DNA from: an uncultured Saprospiraceae bacterium
GTDB taxonomy: Bacteria > Bacteroidota > Bacteroidia > Chitinophagales > Saprospiraceae
NCBI GenBank assembly: GCA_937995755.1
Contig: CALKJD010000117.1
Span: forward strand, 1-54,097
DNA: 54,097 bases
Reading direction: 5' to 3'
The notes beneath the pieces are model-generated. The model saw only the letters and a list, made by a program, of their open reading frames with translations, made no database searches and was not told where the DNA came from. Position numbers and translations under genes: made by a program. This document shows, piece by piece, positions 41,043 through 50,033 of the stretch. How positions within the stretch are numbered: position 1 is the first letter of the stretch; each line of letters opens with the position of its first letter.

Positions 41043-42386
41043 TTGGCTGACCCAAGATTTAAATAGTACAGGATGGTAGTTTTTAATATCTACGTCTAAC
41101 TTTCTCTTTCTACTTTTATAAAGGAGTTCAAGTATTTTTATGAAATTTAAAGAAGATTTTAAAGTGATTGGGTTTAGTTTTTCTTTGTTTCTTCTAATGG
41201 TTCTTTTCATATTATTACAATAGTGTAGTGTGATATCGTAATCCACATCTTTATCCTCATATAGTGATATGAGAACTAAGCCAATAGAGATTAATCTTTC
41301 TTCTAAGTTTGTAAAGTTGTGAAGTAGTATGGCATTCGATATGCCTGAGTAGTTCTGATGGAAATACTGATTTTTGGCTTCAGATAAATCTTTCAGTGCA
41401 GCCATATTTGGAGTATCTACTAAGGGTATCCATTTGTGGATAAAGAGTCGGGTTTCTTCTATAGTGTTAGATTGGGCAATGGAGTTAATTAGATTGTTAA
41501 ATCTTATGACTGTCAGTTTTCCATTGTTTAGTAATACTCCAGATTCTATAGCATAGTTATATAGTTCATTTATATCTTTAGGTGTGACATCAATTGTAAT
41601 ATTATAGAATCTAGAAATTAGATTTTGAAGATAAAATGTTATGATAATATGAATATCGCTTCCTCTTTCAAATGTTTCGGAGAGTAATAGCTTTTTGATT
41701 TGTTGAAATGCTTCTAAGTCTAAGTTTTTAACCGTATCCTTAAGTATAGAAATGTAATTTTCTAATTCACTTTTGTGTTTGTAATCTATTAGATGTGTAT
41801 AATCTGCGCCATCTAATTTTTCTTTATTGTATAACTCTGTTTCTAAGAGTCTAATTTTCTCGCCATTATATGTTTTGGTTGACTCAAACAGTTTTGAAAA
41901 TATATTTTCTTTAGGATTGTTTTTTATAGGGTTGTCACTATAGTATTGGTAGTAATATAGATCACTTTGTATCCTAGACTTTCTGATACTTAAGCCGTTT
42001 TCATTCGTTATCTGTTTTTGCAGCCTTTTGGTTTTTTGGTCTGCGAGATTATATAGGCCTCTTCTATTTAGTTGCTTTACAAGAATTAAATCAGATTCCA
42101 TTTTATCATTTTTTAGAGTGTAGAAAACTAACCACTCTTCTAGCCATAAGTATAGTCGCGAAAGAATATTTAATATTGATTTGCTACTTAAGTTATGGAA
42201 GTGCTTTGATCTGATTTCTTCCAATTCTGGAAGGTCACCTACTTTAGATTTCCTTCGTTGCAAATATGCAAACACTCGATAATTATCCGAATCTTCTGAA
42301 GTGTACATCAGAAGGTACTTCCGGTAAGAGATCCACTCTTCTTTATTTAATGTGGAGAGCACCTGAATGAGTTTGTTACCGTTCAT
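41031..42386 (-). CDS. Helical protein of unknown function
   Basis: The 451-residue protein has no signal peptide or membrane segment and appears almost wholly helical, with repeated Leu/Tyr-rich amphipathic helices (KLIQVLSTLNKEEWISYRKYLLMYTS at the start), reminiscent of TPR-like solenoids. I do not recognise a family. It is divergent from the first LytTR gene (170 bp between starts), and a 9-bp LytTR-box-like sequence overlaps its start codon (42378-42386), so it may be a target of those regulators. A terminator-like hairpin overlaps its 3' end, but on the opposite strand. Confidence 0.6.
   Translation of the reverse strand: MNGNKLIQVLSTLNKEEWISYRKYLLMYTSEDSDNYRVFAYLQRRKSKVGDLPELEEIRSKHFHNLSSKSILNILSRLYLWLEEWLVFYTLKNDKMESDLILVKQLNRRGLYNLADQKTKRLQKQITNENGLSIRKSRIQSDLYYYQYYSDNPIKNNPKENIFSKLFESTKTYNGEKIRLLETELYNKEKLDGADYTHLIDYKHKSELENYISILKDTVKNLDLEAFQQIKKLLLSETFERGSDIHIIITFYLQNLISRFYNITIDVTPKDINELYNYAIESGVLLNNGKLTVIRFNNLINSIAQSNTIEETRLFIHKWIPLVDTPNMAALKDLSEAKNQYFHQNYSGISNAILLHNFTNLEERLISIGLVLISLYEDKDVDYDITLHYCNNMKRTIRRNKEKLNPITLKSSLNFIKILELLYKSRKRKLDVDIKNYHPVLFKSWVSQKIK
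42378..42386 (+). promoter_or_regulatory. Single LytTR-box-like 9-mer at the start of the 451-residue gene
   Basis: ACCGTTCAT fits the LytTR repeat consensus [TA][AC][CA]GTTN[AG][TG]. It overlaps the minus-strand ATG, so part of it is fixed by coding (MNGN). No partner lies 10-13 bp away, so it is weak on its own. Confidence 0.35.
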
Positions 42387-42501
42387 TTTGTAAAAATATG
42401 TATGGATTAAATATACATATTTTAGATATAAAATATTGAAATTAAGTGAGTTGAATAATATTTGTTGTAATTAAATTTAGGGAAATATGTAATTACTTGT
42501 A

Positions 42502-42532
42502 TTTGATGAACGGTAATCTGCCTTTATGTTTG
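42502..42532 (+). promoter_or_regulatory. Promoter of the first LytTR gene with a LytTR box in its spacer
   Basis: TTTG (42502-42505), 19 nt, TATGTTTG (42525-42532) is a good Bacteroidota promoter, 23 bp before the ATG at 42556. ATGAACGGT at 42506-42514 (ACCGTTCAT on the minus strand) sits directly after the -33 element, suggesting autorepression by a LytTR protein. Confidence 0.6.
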
Positions 42533-42555
42533 AGTCAAATTAAAACCAATTGATT

Positions 42556-42927
42556 ATGATACGTTCCCCTTTTATTCATGAACAGACAGGTAGTATAGCC
42601 ATTCCAACTTTTAGTACCATTACTTTTTTAGATCCACGAGAACTTAACTATGTGCAAGCCATGCAAAATTATTGTATGCTATATAAGCTGGATGGATCTC
42701 ATGTATTTACATCTGTTTCGTTTGGTAAAGTTTTATCAATGTTAGAGCCGTATGGATTTTTTCAATGTCATAAGTCTTACGCTATAAATATGCATCATAT
42801 ACTAAAGTATCATAAGAAAGGTATGGTTGAATTGCACAATAAGGCAGAAGTGCCAGTAGCTAGACGACGCAAGGGTGATTTTTTTACTGAAATGCATGAA
42901 AGCACGATTACCGTTCATCAGCAATAA
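42556..42927 (+). CDS. Stand-alone LytTR-type DNA-binding protein 1
   Basis: I chose the ATG at 42556 (MIRSPF) because it aligns with the paralogue downstream and follows the promoter; the TTG at 42550 adds two residues. The 123-residue protein is a single LytTR domain with no receiver or sensor: QAMQNYCMLYKLDGSHVFTSVSFGKVLSMLEPYGFFQCHKSYAINMHHILKYHKKGMVEL and VPVARRRKGDF at the end. LytTR domains bind pairs of short direct repeats and control gene expression. It is the first of a tandem pair; the signal that activates it is unknown. Confidence 0.88.
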   Translation: MIRSPFIHEQTGSIAIPTFSTITFLDPRELNYVQAMQNYCMLYKLDGSHVFTSVSFGKVLSMLEPYGFFQCHKSYAINMHHILKYHKKGMVELHNKAEVPVARRRKGDFFTEMHESTITVHQQ

Positions 42928-42938
42928 ATACCGTTCGT
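42910..42938 (+). promoter_or_regulatory. Pair of LytTR-box direct repeats between the tandem LytTR genes
   Basis: ACCGTTCAT (42910-42918) and ACCGTTCGT (42930-42938) each fit [TA][AC][CA]GTTN[AG][TG] and are separated by 11 bp, inside the 10-13 bp range reported for LytTR binding sites. The first box lies in the last codons of LytTR gene 1; the pair is about 150 bp before the start of gene 2. Confidence 0.65.
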
Positions 42939-43094
42939 CAATTATTTGTGCCGATGGTCATTAACTACTGTCTATCGACAACTGCAGTCTTATAATTTTC
43001 ACAACTTTCTAATTGTATTGCCTTTTTTGATTGATCGAAATATTCAAAAGACGTCTTGCTGAAAGGGTTTACTGAGATGAGAATTATACTTAAG

Positions 43095-43445
43095 ATGATT
43101 AAATCCCCTTTTATGAATCCGCAGCAATCAAAAAGTATATTGGTACCGACTTTTAAGAGCGTTACTCTAATTGATCCTAGCAGTATTACCCATATACAGG
43201 CGATGCAAAATTATTGTAAACTACATAAAGATGATGGTTCACATATATTGGCTTCTATGTCTTTTGGTAAGGTAATGAAAGTACTTGAGCCGCATGATTT
43301 TTTTCAATGCCATAAATCGTATGCATTGAAGCTCAATAAAGTAGTAAGGTACCATAGTTGTGGTAAAGCAGAATTAATTGGGGATGCTGTTGTTCCTGTT
43401 GCTAGACGAAGAAAAAAAGATTTTTTAGATGCGATTGTACCCTAG
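43095..43445 (+). CDS. Stand-alone LytTR-type DNA-binding protein 2
   Basis: I chose the ATG at 43095 (MIKSPF), which aligns with the start of the first paralogue; the upstream ATG at 43056 adds 13 residues with no counterpart. The 116-residue protein is a single LytTR domain sharing QAMQNYC, DGSH, SFGKV, LEP, FFQCHKSYA and VPVARRRK with its neighbour, so the two arose by tandem duplication. It should bind the same class of direct repeats. A terminator follows. The duplication could allow heterodimers or cross-regulation. Confidence 0.88.
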   Translation: MIKSPFMNPQQSKSILVPTFKSVTLIDPSSITHIQAMQNYCKLHKDDGSHILASMSFGKVMKVLEPHDFFQCHKSYALKLNKVVRYHSCGKAELIGDAVVPVARRRKKDFLDAIVP

Positions 43446-43496
43446 GTATATTATTATGATGAAACTAGAATTGAGAATAATTCCATCATGAATGTT

Positions 43497-43529
43497 AAAG
43501 GAGTTGGCTTTGCGCTAGCTCCTTTTTTT
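43497..43529 (+). terminator. Intrinsic terminator after the second LytTR gene
   Basis: AAAGGAGTTGGC (43497-43508) pairs with GCTAGCTCCTTT (43514-43525) using two G-U pairs, then a T-run to 43529. It lies about 50 bp after the stop codon. Confidence 0.8.
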
Positions 43530-43547
43530 ATATTATATCATCAAATC

Positions 43548-43931
43548 CTATACATAATCCTCACCATCGCGCATCATTATTTCTATTTGCTTAAGTTCTA
43601 GATGTTCTTCATCACTCATGTCCGTAAGTTCAGAATTTTTGTACCTGCGATATACCTTAGCAATTTCATATTCTATATCTTCTTCTGTGATATCATCAGA
43701 ATCTATAAAAGGTAAACCCATTACTGCAGTATAGACTATAAAGTATATCAAGGTTAATACACCAATAGGGATTAACATGTATGGCCTATCAGCTTTGTCC
43801 ATCAAAAAACTAATGCCGTATAAGAAAACAGCGATAGATCCAAATACGGCACCGACAATCTGCATTGCCTTTACTTTCTTCTTTTTCTTTTCTAAGTTGA
43901 TTAATGCTCTTTCTCTTAAGTCTTCGTACAT
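43548..43931 (-). CDS. Small membrane protein with two transmembrane helices
   Basis: The 127-residue protein has a charged N-terminus, two hydrophobic segments (about 23-43 and 50-71) and a charged C-terminus rich in Asp/Glu (DSDDITEEDIEYEIAKVYRRYKNSEL). I do not recognise a family. It has the size and layout of the small 2TM proteins common in Bacteroidota. It starts alone upstream of an empty 329-bp region and converges with the second LytTR gene. Confidence 0.6.
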   Translation of the reverse strand: MYEDLRERALINLEKKKKKVKAMQIVGAVFGSIAVFLYGISFLMDKADRPYMLIPIGVLTLIYFIVYTAVMGLPFIDSDDITEEDIEYEIAKVYRRYKNSELTDMSDEEHLELKQIEIMMRDGEDYV

Positions 43932-44260
43932 AACTCGTTTGTTGATCTGATACTATTAATGTAGGCAATAATCTTCAATTCTCTATTGAACTCAAAATGT
44001 TTTCGACGAACCCATCATTGGCAAGTGCCTAATTGCCTAATAGCTAATAGTAAATTAGATGGTTAATAGCGGTTGTGTCATTCTACTAAAAAGATAGAAT
44101 TGTAAGTGTAACTAGATCGGATGTAAGGTTTGTATGCATCTTATAGCGTATAGTAATTTCGTGATTTGGAGGTACGTATAAATGAATCTAGCTACTAATT
44201 AGTATTTGTGTGTTAGGTATTAATATCCCATTTCTCATATCTTAGCCGCCTAAACCCAAT
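43932..44260. other. Intergenic region with no recognised element
   Basis: These 329 bp between the divergent genes at 43931 and 44261 hold no reading frame of note, no tRNA and no clear TAnnTTTG element. It presumably carries both promoters. Confidence 0.5.
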
Positions 44261-45118
44261 ATGGCACAAATGCTAAAATCTTTCTTGAAGCGTATTCACC
44301 CTAAGTATCAAGCACTGATCAATGAGTATCCTGTAGATATGAAGCCGCGGTACGGCCATGGTAAGCCACCTCATAAGCAACTCTATGACATCATAGATGC
44401 TGAGCGAAGTACATACAGCGCATTGATTGCAGCTGCCCTGGAGTTTCAAAATGAGATTGCGCAGATAGAAGATAGCAGTAAAGTAACCGATAGTACTCTG
44501 CCTGGTTGGAACAATGGATTTCTGCCAGGACTGGATATCATAGCTATATATACCATGATTGCTCACTATAAGCCAAAGCGTTATGTGGAGGTAGGGTCAG
44601 GTAACTCGACTAAAGTAGCCTATAAAGCGAAGCAGGAGCAACATAGCGATCTTCAAATTACGTCGATCGACCCTATGCCGAGGGCTGAGATTGATACATT
44701 AGCAGATGTAGTAATCAGAAAGAAATTTGAAGATATAGATTATCAAAAAGTGCTTGATCTAGAAGCAGGGGATATTCTGTTTATAGATAATTCACATAGG
44801 ATTTTACCAAACTCTGATAGTATGGTGTTCTATATGGAGATACTACCTCAATTGAAAAAGGGAGTGATCGTACATATCCACGATATTTATCTGCCGTATG
44901 ATTATCCGCAATTTATGTGTGATAGATTTTATACTGAGCAATATGGTTTGGCCATGTATATTATGGCTAATTCTGCGAGGTATAAAACCATTTTCCCTTG
45001 CTATTTTGTCTCAGAAGATGCCCAGCTCACTAAGCAGTTGGAGCCCATTTGGAGTAATCAGAATCTTAAAGACGTGGAAAGGCACGGTGGTTCTTATTGG
45101 CTGCAGATAGGAGAATAG
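44261..45118 (+). CDS. Class I SAM-dependent methyltransferase-like protein
   Basis: The 285-residue protein has the Rossmann methyltransferase motif I at about 108-117 (VEVGSGNSTK), the acidic second strand SIDPMPR, and GDILFIDNSHR, followed by VHIHDIYLPYDYP. This is the pattern of the Methyltransf_24-type family, often found near sugar or cell-envelope genes. The acceptor substrate is not known. It is a single gene, 220 bp before the transsulfuration enzyme. Confidence 0.82.
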   Translation: MAQMLKSFLKRIHPKYQALINEYPVDMKPRYGHGKPPHKQLYDIIDAERSTYSALIAAALEFQNEIAQIEDSSKVTDSTLPGWNNGFLPGLDIIAIYTMIAHYKPKRYVEVGSGNSTKVAYKAKQEQHSDLQITSIDPMPRAEIDTLADVVIRKKFEDIDYQKVLDLEAGDILFIDNSHRILPNSDSMVFYMEILPQLKKGVIVHIHDIYLPYDYPQFMCDRFYTEQYGLAMYIMANSARYKTIFPCYFVSEDAQLTKQLEPIWSNQNLKDVERHGGSYWLQIGE

Positions 45119-45338
45119 CCTCTACTCCTATACTAGAAATTCTTAAGTCTGAGCAATGCGGCTTAGTAAGTATGAGGCATTCTCAGGTTACTGATGTCAG
45201 TAATTGCTTACTACAATATTCTATCGTCTTGCTTTTAATCTAGGATGGAATCTAATGTAATTATCTATACGTATTGGGTCGTTCCAACTCATAGAATATC
45301 TCTTACCTTTAAGTTATAAACTAGAATATTTCTGATCT

Positions 45339-46484
45339 ATGAAATTTGGAACAAAAGTAATACATGCCGGTGTCGAACCTGACCCATCTACTGGAGCGAT
45401 AATGACTCCCATTTTCCAAACATCAACCTATGTGCAATCTGCACCTGGAGAGCACCAAGGCTACGCTTATGCTCGCAGTCAAAACCCAACTCGTACCGTG
45501 TTAGAGAATAATCTAGCGGCTTTAGAAAACGGTGCTATGGCGATCTGTTACAGTAGTGGAATGGCAGCAATGGATGCAGTGCTGAGACTGCTTAGTCCAG
45601 GTGATGAAGTGGTAGCTACTAATGATATTTACGGAGGTACATACCGTATTATGAATCAGGTGTTTGTTAAGTATGGCATTAAGTTTCACTTCGTTGGTAT
45701 GGATTCTATAGAGAGTATCGCCGAAGCAGTCAATGAGAATACCAAGATGATATGGGTAGAGACTCCTACTAATCCAATGCTCAATATCATAGACATCGCA
45801 ATGGTCTGTGAATACGCTAAGACTAAAAGTATACAAGTATGTGTCGATAATACATTTGCGTCGCCCTATCTTCAGAATCCGATAGATCTAGGAACAGATA
45901 TTGTTATCCATTCGGCCACTAAGTATCTAGGAGGTCACTCAGATGTAGTGCATGGTGCTGTGATTACCAATGATATAGAGACTGGAGAGAAATTAAGATT
46001 TATACAAAATGCAGTAGGTGCCATACCTGGGCCCCAGGACTGTTTCCTTATTATTAGAGGAATTAAGACACTTCACGTACGAGTACAGAGAGCATGCGAA
46101 AACGCTAGGAAGATAGCGGAGTATCTTTTGACTAATGATAAAGTGAATAACGTGTATTACCCAGGATTTGAATCTCATCCTAATCACGAAGTTGCCAAAA
46201 AGCAAATGAAAGACTTTGGAGGAATGGTAAGTTTTGATTTTAAGGAGGATAGTTTAGATACTGCAAGGACTATGCTCAGCGCTACGCATCTATTTGCTTT
46301 GGCAGAGTCACTTGGTGGGGTAGAGTCATTAATTGGCCATCCAGCGAGTATGACTCATGGGTCTATCCCCAGAGAGGAAAGACTCAAAGTAGGCTTGACA
46401 GATTCATTAATTCGATTAAGTGTAGGGATTGAAGACGTTGACGATCTCATTCAAGATCTAGATAATGCATTAGCTAAGATATAG
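45339..46484 (+). CDS. PLP-dependent cystathionine gamma-synthase/lyase family enzyme
   Basis: The 381-residue protein is a full-length Cys/Met metabolism PLP enzyme. The PLP-binding lysine is K195 in HSATKYLGGHSDVVHGA; the AYARSQNPTRTVLE block at the start and SLGGVESLIGHPASMTHGSIPREER at the end are family signatures. Such enzymes make or cleave cystathionine between Cys and Met pathways. The synthase and gamma-lyase roles cannot be separated from sequence alone; the gene stands alone. The stretch 45119-45338 before it holds no gene. Confidence 0.92.
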   Translation: MKFGTKVIHAGVEPDPSTGAIMTPIFQTSTYVQSAPGEHQGYAYARSQNPTRTVLENNLAALENGAMAICYSSGMAAMDAVLRLLSPGDEVVATNDIYGGTYRIMNQVFVKYGIKFHFVGMDSIESIAEAVNENTKMIWVETPTNPMLNIIDIAMVCEYAKTKSIQVCVDNTFASPYLQNPIDLGTDIVIHSATKYLGGHSDVVHGAVITNDIETGEKLRFIQNAVGAIPGPQDCFLIIRGIKTLHVRVQRACENARKIAEYLLTNDKVNNVYYPGFESHPNHEVAKKQMKDFGGMVSFDFKEDSLDTARTMLSATHLFALAESLGGVESLIGHPASMTHGSIPREERLKVGLTDSLIRLSVGIEDVDDLIQDLDNALAKI

Positions 46485-46704
46485 TATATCAGCTAGTTAG
46501 CTATAATAGCATATAGGGCTAAGTATAGTGAACACTTTGTTGCCTTGTAGTTTAAAACTTTTATCAATAAAATCGGTGAATTCACAAGAGACATACATCA
46601 TATTTTTATTAATTTCACGTTGTATCCTATGATACATATACCACAGGCATACGAGAATGTGTTAGTGGCTACTTGGAACCTATTTACTAACAAAACCCAA
46701 CAGA

Positions 46705-47037
46705 ATGAGCGATGTAAATGAAAAAATTACTAAGCTAAAGGAGAAGGCGGTAAAACAACTTGAGGAAGTTGGTGCGTCTAATCTGGATCATGATCTGCTA
46801 GACACATTGGCTGGTAGACTTAAGTTGGTCATCGATAACAAAGATGCCCTACTCGTATCTGGCGCTGATGAATCAGAGCTAGAGACCGTGCGTAGAAACT
46901 TCGTAGAGAAGAAGCTAGGCGTGGAAGACAAGGACAAAGGAATGGCGGCTGTGAAAGCAGTAGCAGAGAAAATGTCTGGCATCAGAATGAAGAACAGAGT
47001 AGCGTTCTACTATCTGGTACAACAAGAGCTTAGCTAA
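46705..47037 (+). CDS. DUF2853-family protein
   Basis: The 110-residue acidic, helical cytoplasmic protein matches the DUF2853 family. Visible are the NLDHDLLDTLAGRLKLVIDNKDALLVSGADESELETVRRNFVEKKLG block and a C-terminal MKNRVAFYYLVQQEL. A structure is known for the family but the function is not. The gene is single, with a strong terminator after it; the 220-bp upstream stretch from 46485 holds no gene. Confidence 0.87.
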   Translation: MSDVNEKITKLKEKAVKQLEEVGASNLDHDLLDTLAGRLKLVIDNKDALLVSGADESELETVRRNFVEKKLGVEDKDKGMAAVKAVAEKMSGIRMKNRVAFYYLVQQELS

Positions 47038-47097
47038 ATTAACTTAGCAACCAACACAGTGTACTGCACTTTAAACATTTTAGAAAAAAATTAGCGC

Positions 47098-47133
47098 AAA
47101 GGCATATTGGATGAGACCAATATGCCTTTTTTA
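47098..47133 (+). terminator. Intrinsic terminator after the DUF2853 gene
   Basis: AAAGGCATATTGG (47098-47110) and CCAATATGCCTTT (47117-47129) form a perfect 13-bp stem with a 6-nt loop, followed by T residues. Confidence 0.88.
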
Positions 47134-47274
47134 TTAGCGAGTTTTTGCTAAATGATATATTTTCGGATGCCTTAATATTGAGTCCAAAAGCCGTTTTATA
47201 GCCTGTCTTAATAGCTTTAGGCAAAATTAATTACTTAGAATTCGGAAAGTTAAAGTTGTATTCTTATTACAAGA

Positions 47275-47282
47275 TAGGTTTG
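47275..47282 (+). promoter_or_regulatory. Probable -7 element of the radC promoter
   Basis: TAGGTTTG matches TAnnTTTG and lies 19 bp before the radC ATG. A TTG at 47256-47258 gives a 16-nt spacing, a little short. Confidence 0.45.
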
Positions 47283-47301
47283 CATTCCTTATCTTTCTCC
47301 T

Positions 47302-47997
47302 ATGTCTACACCATCTATAGATTCTATTAAGTCTTGGGCAGAGGAAGATCGTCCAAGAGAGAAGATGTTGCTCAAGGGAAGAGCTAGTCTAAGCGACGCT
47401 GAACTGATAGCCATCATTTTGGGCTCAGGATCAAGAGATGAGTCTGCTGTAGCTTTAGCGAAGAGAGTGCTTTCTACAGTGGACCATAACTTACATGAAC
47501 TGGGAAAACTTTCTCTTGTAGATCTCATGAAATTCAAAGGAATTGGAGAAGCCAAAGCAATATCTATAGCAGCAGCATTAGAAATAGGTAGACGTCGATC
47601 AATCACAGCACCCCAGAAAAAACCAATAATTACTTCTAGTAAAGAAGCATATGACTTAATAAAGTCTATTATCAGTGATATGGCACATGAAGAGATGTGG
47701 GTCATATTACTCAATAAAGGGAATAAATTCATTAAGAGAGTAAAAATGAGCTCTGGAGGTAGTACAGCAACTATAGTAGATGTCAAAATGATCCTCAAAG
47801 TTGTGATAGAGTCTCAAGCTCAAAGTATCATACTCGTGCATAATCACCCCTCTGGATCATTGTCTCCGAGTAGAGCCGATATAGAGATTACCAACAAGAT
47901 TAAAGAAGCAGCGAAGTATTTCGACCTTACCGTCATGGATCATATTATAGTAGCGGAGACAGGATACTATAGTTTTGTAGATGATGGAAGATTGTAA
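47302..47997 (+). CDS. radC: RadC family JAB/JAMM-domain protein
   Basis: The 231-residue protein has an N-terminal helix-hairpin-helix (LMKFKGIGEAKAISIAAALEIGRR) and a C-terminal JAMM metal site: H180 and H182 in HNHPSGSLSPSRAD and D193. It matches chromosomal RadC in length and order. Despite the name, a direct DNA-repair role for RadC is disputed; the JAMM fold suggests a metal hydrolase. It converges with the reductase gene, with 4 bp between stops. Confidence 0.92.
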   Translation: MSTPSIDSIKSWAEEDRPREKMLLKGRASLSDAELIAIILGSGSRDESAVALAKRVLSTVDHNLHELGKLSLVDLMKFKGIGEAKAISIAAALEIGRRRSITAPQKKPIITSSKEAYDLIKSIISDMAHEEMWVILLNKGNKFIKRVKMSSGGSTATIVDVKMILKVVIESQAQSIILVHNHPSGSLSPSRADIEITNKIKEAAKYFDLTVMDHIIVAETGYYSFVDDGRL

Positions 47998-48001
47998 TTT
48001 C

Positions 48002-49093
48002 CTAATCCTCAAATACCACGGTTACCTCTTCAGACACAGGTCTAGCTTGACAGCTAAGAATATATCCATCTTCGACTTCATCATCGTCTAAAGCAAAGCA
48101 AGCATCCATTTTTACTTCACCAGATGTTACTTTGGCAATACAAGTAGAGCAAGCACCACTTGTACATGAGTATGGAGGTTCTTTGCCTAGATCTATAAGT
48201 TCGTCGAGAATCGTCTTACTATCATCCATAGACAAGACTATAGTATCTCCGTTGAGCTTGACAGTTACCGTAGATGATCCTGTAGCTACTGGATTAACTT
48301 CTTTTTTCTTAGTTGCTCCTCCGAATGATTCTTTCTTGATAAGATCTTTGCTTATACCTTGCTCTAATAGAGCCGCTTCTACATTAGATATCATGTTTCC
48401 TGGCCCACAGATATAGTACAGTTGAGTTTTATTGTACGATGGATTTCTCTCAAGAAAATCAGTAACCTTTTCCTCATCTATTCGGCCTGTCTCGCCTTTC
48501 CATGAAACAGATTTTTTACCAAGGAGACCACTGATGCCACCAGCTTTTACCTTAGTCGGTCGACTGATAGTGTGTGTTATACTTAGTTGCCCCTGATGAG
48601 ACTGCTCTAGTTTATTGAGTATGTCATGAAAGATAATCCCTTTTTCTGACCTACTGCCATATATTAGATGACATGAACTCTTAGGTTCTTGCTCTAGTAC
48701 GTCCTGAATCATACTAATGACCGGTGTGATACCACTACCTGCGGCAAAAAAGTAGTGGTCTCTTGCAAGATCAAAGTCTGGCAAAAGGGTAAATCTACCT
48801 TCTGGTGCTAATACATCTAAGGTTTGTCCTGCTTTAAGATGGTCATGCAGATAATTTGACATACGTCCACCGTCAACTCGTTTGATCGATACAGCTGGCG
48901 AGTCAGCGTGTGGTGCCGTACAGATAGAGTAAGACCTACGGATCTCTTCTCCGTCTATATCAGCCCTTATAGTAAGGTATTGACCAGCTTTAAAATTGTA
49001 TTTTTCGTTTAGATCACTAGGTATATCGAAATATATAGATATCGTATCTTCTGTCTCTTTTACTATCTTATCAACCTTAAGTGTATCGAACAT
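48002..49093 (-). CDS. FAD/2Fe-2S oxidoreductase (PaaE-like ferredoxin-NADP reductase type)
   Basis: The 363-residue protein has, in order, an FAD-binding domain (RRSYSICTAPHADSPAVSIKRV, with RxYS), an NAD(P)-binding domain (FFAAGSGITPVISM and YYICGPGNM) and a plant-type 2Fe-2S domain with YSCTSGACSTCIAK (C-x4-C-x2-C) and the last Cys in ILSCQARP. This is the layout of the PaaE/PaaK reductase of phenylacetyl-CoA epoxidase and of related reductases. No other paa genes are in the window, so it probably serves another oxygenase or desaturase. It is divergent from the glycosyltransferase; a 17-bp inverted repeat occupies the shared region. Confidence 0.9.
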   Translation of the reverse strand: MFDTLKVDKIVKETEDTISIYFDIPSDLNEKYNFKAGQYLTIRADIDGEEIRRSYSICTAPHADSPAVSIKRVDGGRMSNYLHDHLKAGQTLDVLAPEGRFTLLPDFDLARDHYFFAAGSGITPVISMIQDVLEQEPKSSCHLIYGSRSEKGIIFHDILNKLEQSHQGQLSITHTISRPTKVKAGGISGLLGKKSVSWKGETGRIDEEKVTDFLERNPSYNKTQLYYICGPGNMISNVEAALLEQGISKDLIKKESFGGATKKKEVNPVATGSSTVTVKLNGDTIVLSMDDSKTILDELIDLGKEPPYSCTSGACSTCIAKVTSGEVKMDACFALDDDEVEDGYILSCQARPVSEEVTVVFED

Positions 49094-49121
49094 GCTATGT
49101 ATATTGTAAGTGTTTTTTCTA

Positions 49122-49261
49122 AATGCTAAAATAGCTTAGAAGTGGACTATGTTTTCAATATCTGGCATTTATTTTAACTGATAATGACATTCTCTAGTAA
49201 TCTCTAATTTGAGAATATAATTTTTGACCTAGATTCCAATAGAATAAGCTATTTTAGCATT
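49122..49261. repeat. Widely spaced exact 17-bp inverted repeat between divergent genes
   Basis: AATGCTAAAATAGCTTA (49122-49138) and its exact reverse complement (49245-49261) are 106 bp apart. Each arm contains GCTA-N3-TAGC, and each lies 21-28 bp upstream of one of the divergent start codons (49093 and 49283), in the position of a -7 element or operator. Both genes would carry the same sequence at the same place. Confidence 0.6.
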
Positions 49262-49282
49262 CAAATTACAACTAATCATAAT

Positions 49283-50005
49283 ATGAGTAAGACTCTTTCG
49301 GTAATCATACCAGCTTATAATGAAGAAGCAACCATTGCCAATATTCTCGATAGGATAATGGAAGTAGACCTTATTGGTGGTATCACTAAAGAACTTGTGG
49401 TAGTGAATGATAGCTCCAAAGATAAAACGGAAGAAATCGTCTTACAATATCAGAAAGACCATCCAAAGGTTCCAATAAAGTACTTTAAGCATGAAGTCAA
49501 CATGGGTAAAGGAGCGGCATTACATACTGGTATAAAGGAAGCTACTGGAGATTATATAATTATCCAAGATGCCGATCTTGAGTATGATCCTCAAGAATTC
49601 AACTTACTTCTACAGCCTATTTTGGATGAGTTTGCAGACGTGGTTTACGGCTCTAGATTCATTGGCGGTAAGCCTCATAGGATTTTATTCTTCTGGCACT
49701 CTATTGGTAATAAGTGGTTGACAGGCCTTTCTAATGCTTTCACTAATCTTAATCTCACAGATATGGAGACTTGCTATAAGATGTGGAAATCAGAACTTGT
49801 AAAGAGTGTCGATCTCAAGGAAAATAGATTTGGATTTGAGCCAGAGGTTACTGCCAAAGTTTCTCGTATTCCAGGAGTAAGGATATATGAAGTAGGTATA
49901 TCGTACTACGGACGTACTTATGAAGAAGGAAAGAAGATTAACTGGAAAGATGGAATCAGTGCTATATATTGTATATTGAAATATAATCTCTGGAGTCGTA
50001 AATAG
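49283..50005 (+). CDS. Glycosyltransferase family 2 (dolichol-phosphate mannosyltransferase-like)
   Basis: The 240-residue protein is a GT2 domain without membrane segments: [12 protein letters not shown] at the start, [22 protein letters not shown], and the DXD-type DADLEYDP. The late [14 protein letters not shown] and [14 protein letters not shown] blocks match DPM1-like bacterial enzymes that transfer a sugar from a nucleotide donor to a polyprenyl phosphate at the inner face of the membrane. It is 28 bp before the LysE gene; donor and acceptor are not known. Confidence 0.9.
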   Translation: MSKTLSVIIPAYNEEATIANILDRIMEVDLIGGITKELVVVNDSSKDKTEEIVLQYQKDHPKVPIKYFKHEVNMGKGAALHTGIKEATGDYIIIQDADLEYDPQEFNLLLQPILDEFADVVYGSRFIGGKPHRILFFWHSIGNKWLTGLSNAFTNLNLTDMETCYKMWKSELVKSVDLKENRFGFEPEVTAKVSRIPGVRIYEVGISYYGRTYEEGKKINWKDGISAIYCILKYNLWSRK

Positions 50006-50033
50006 ATTGACTTTCATATAAACCTAAAATCAA

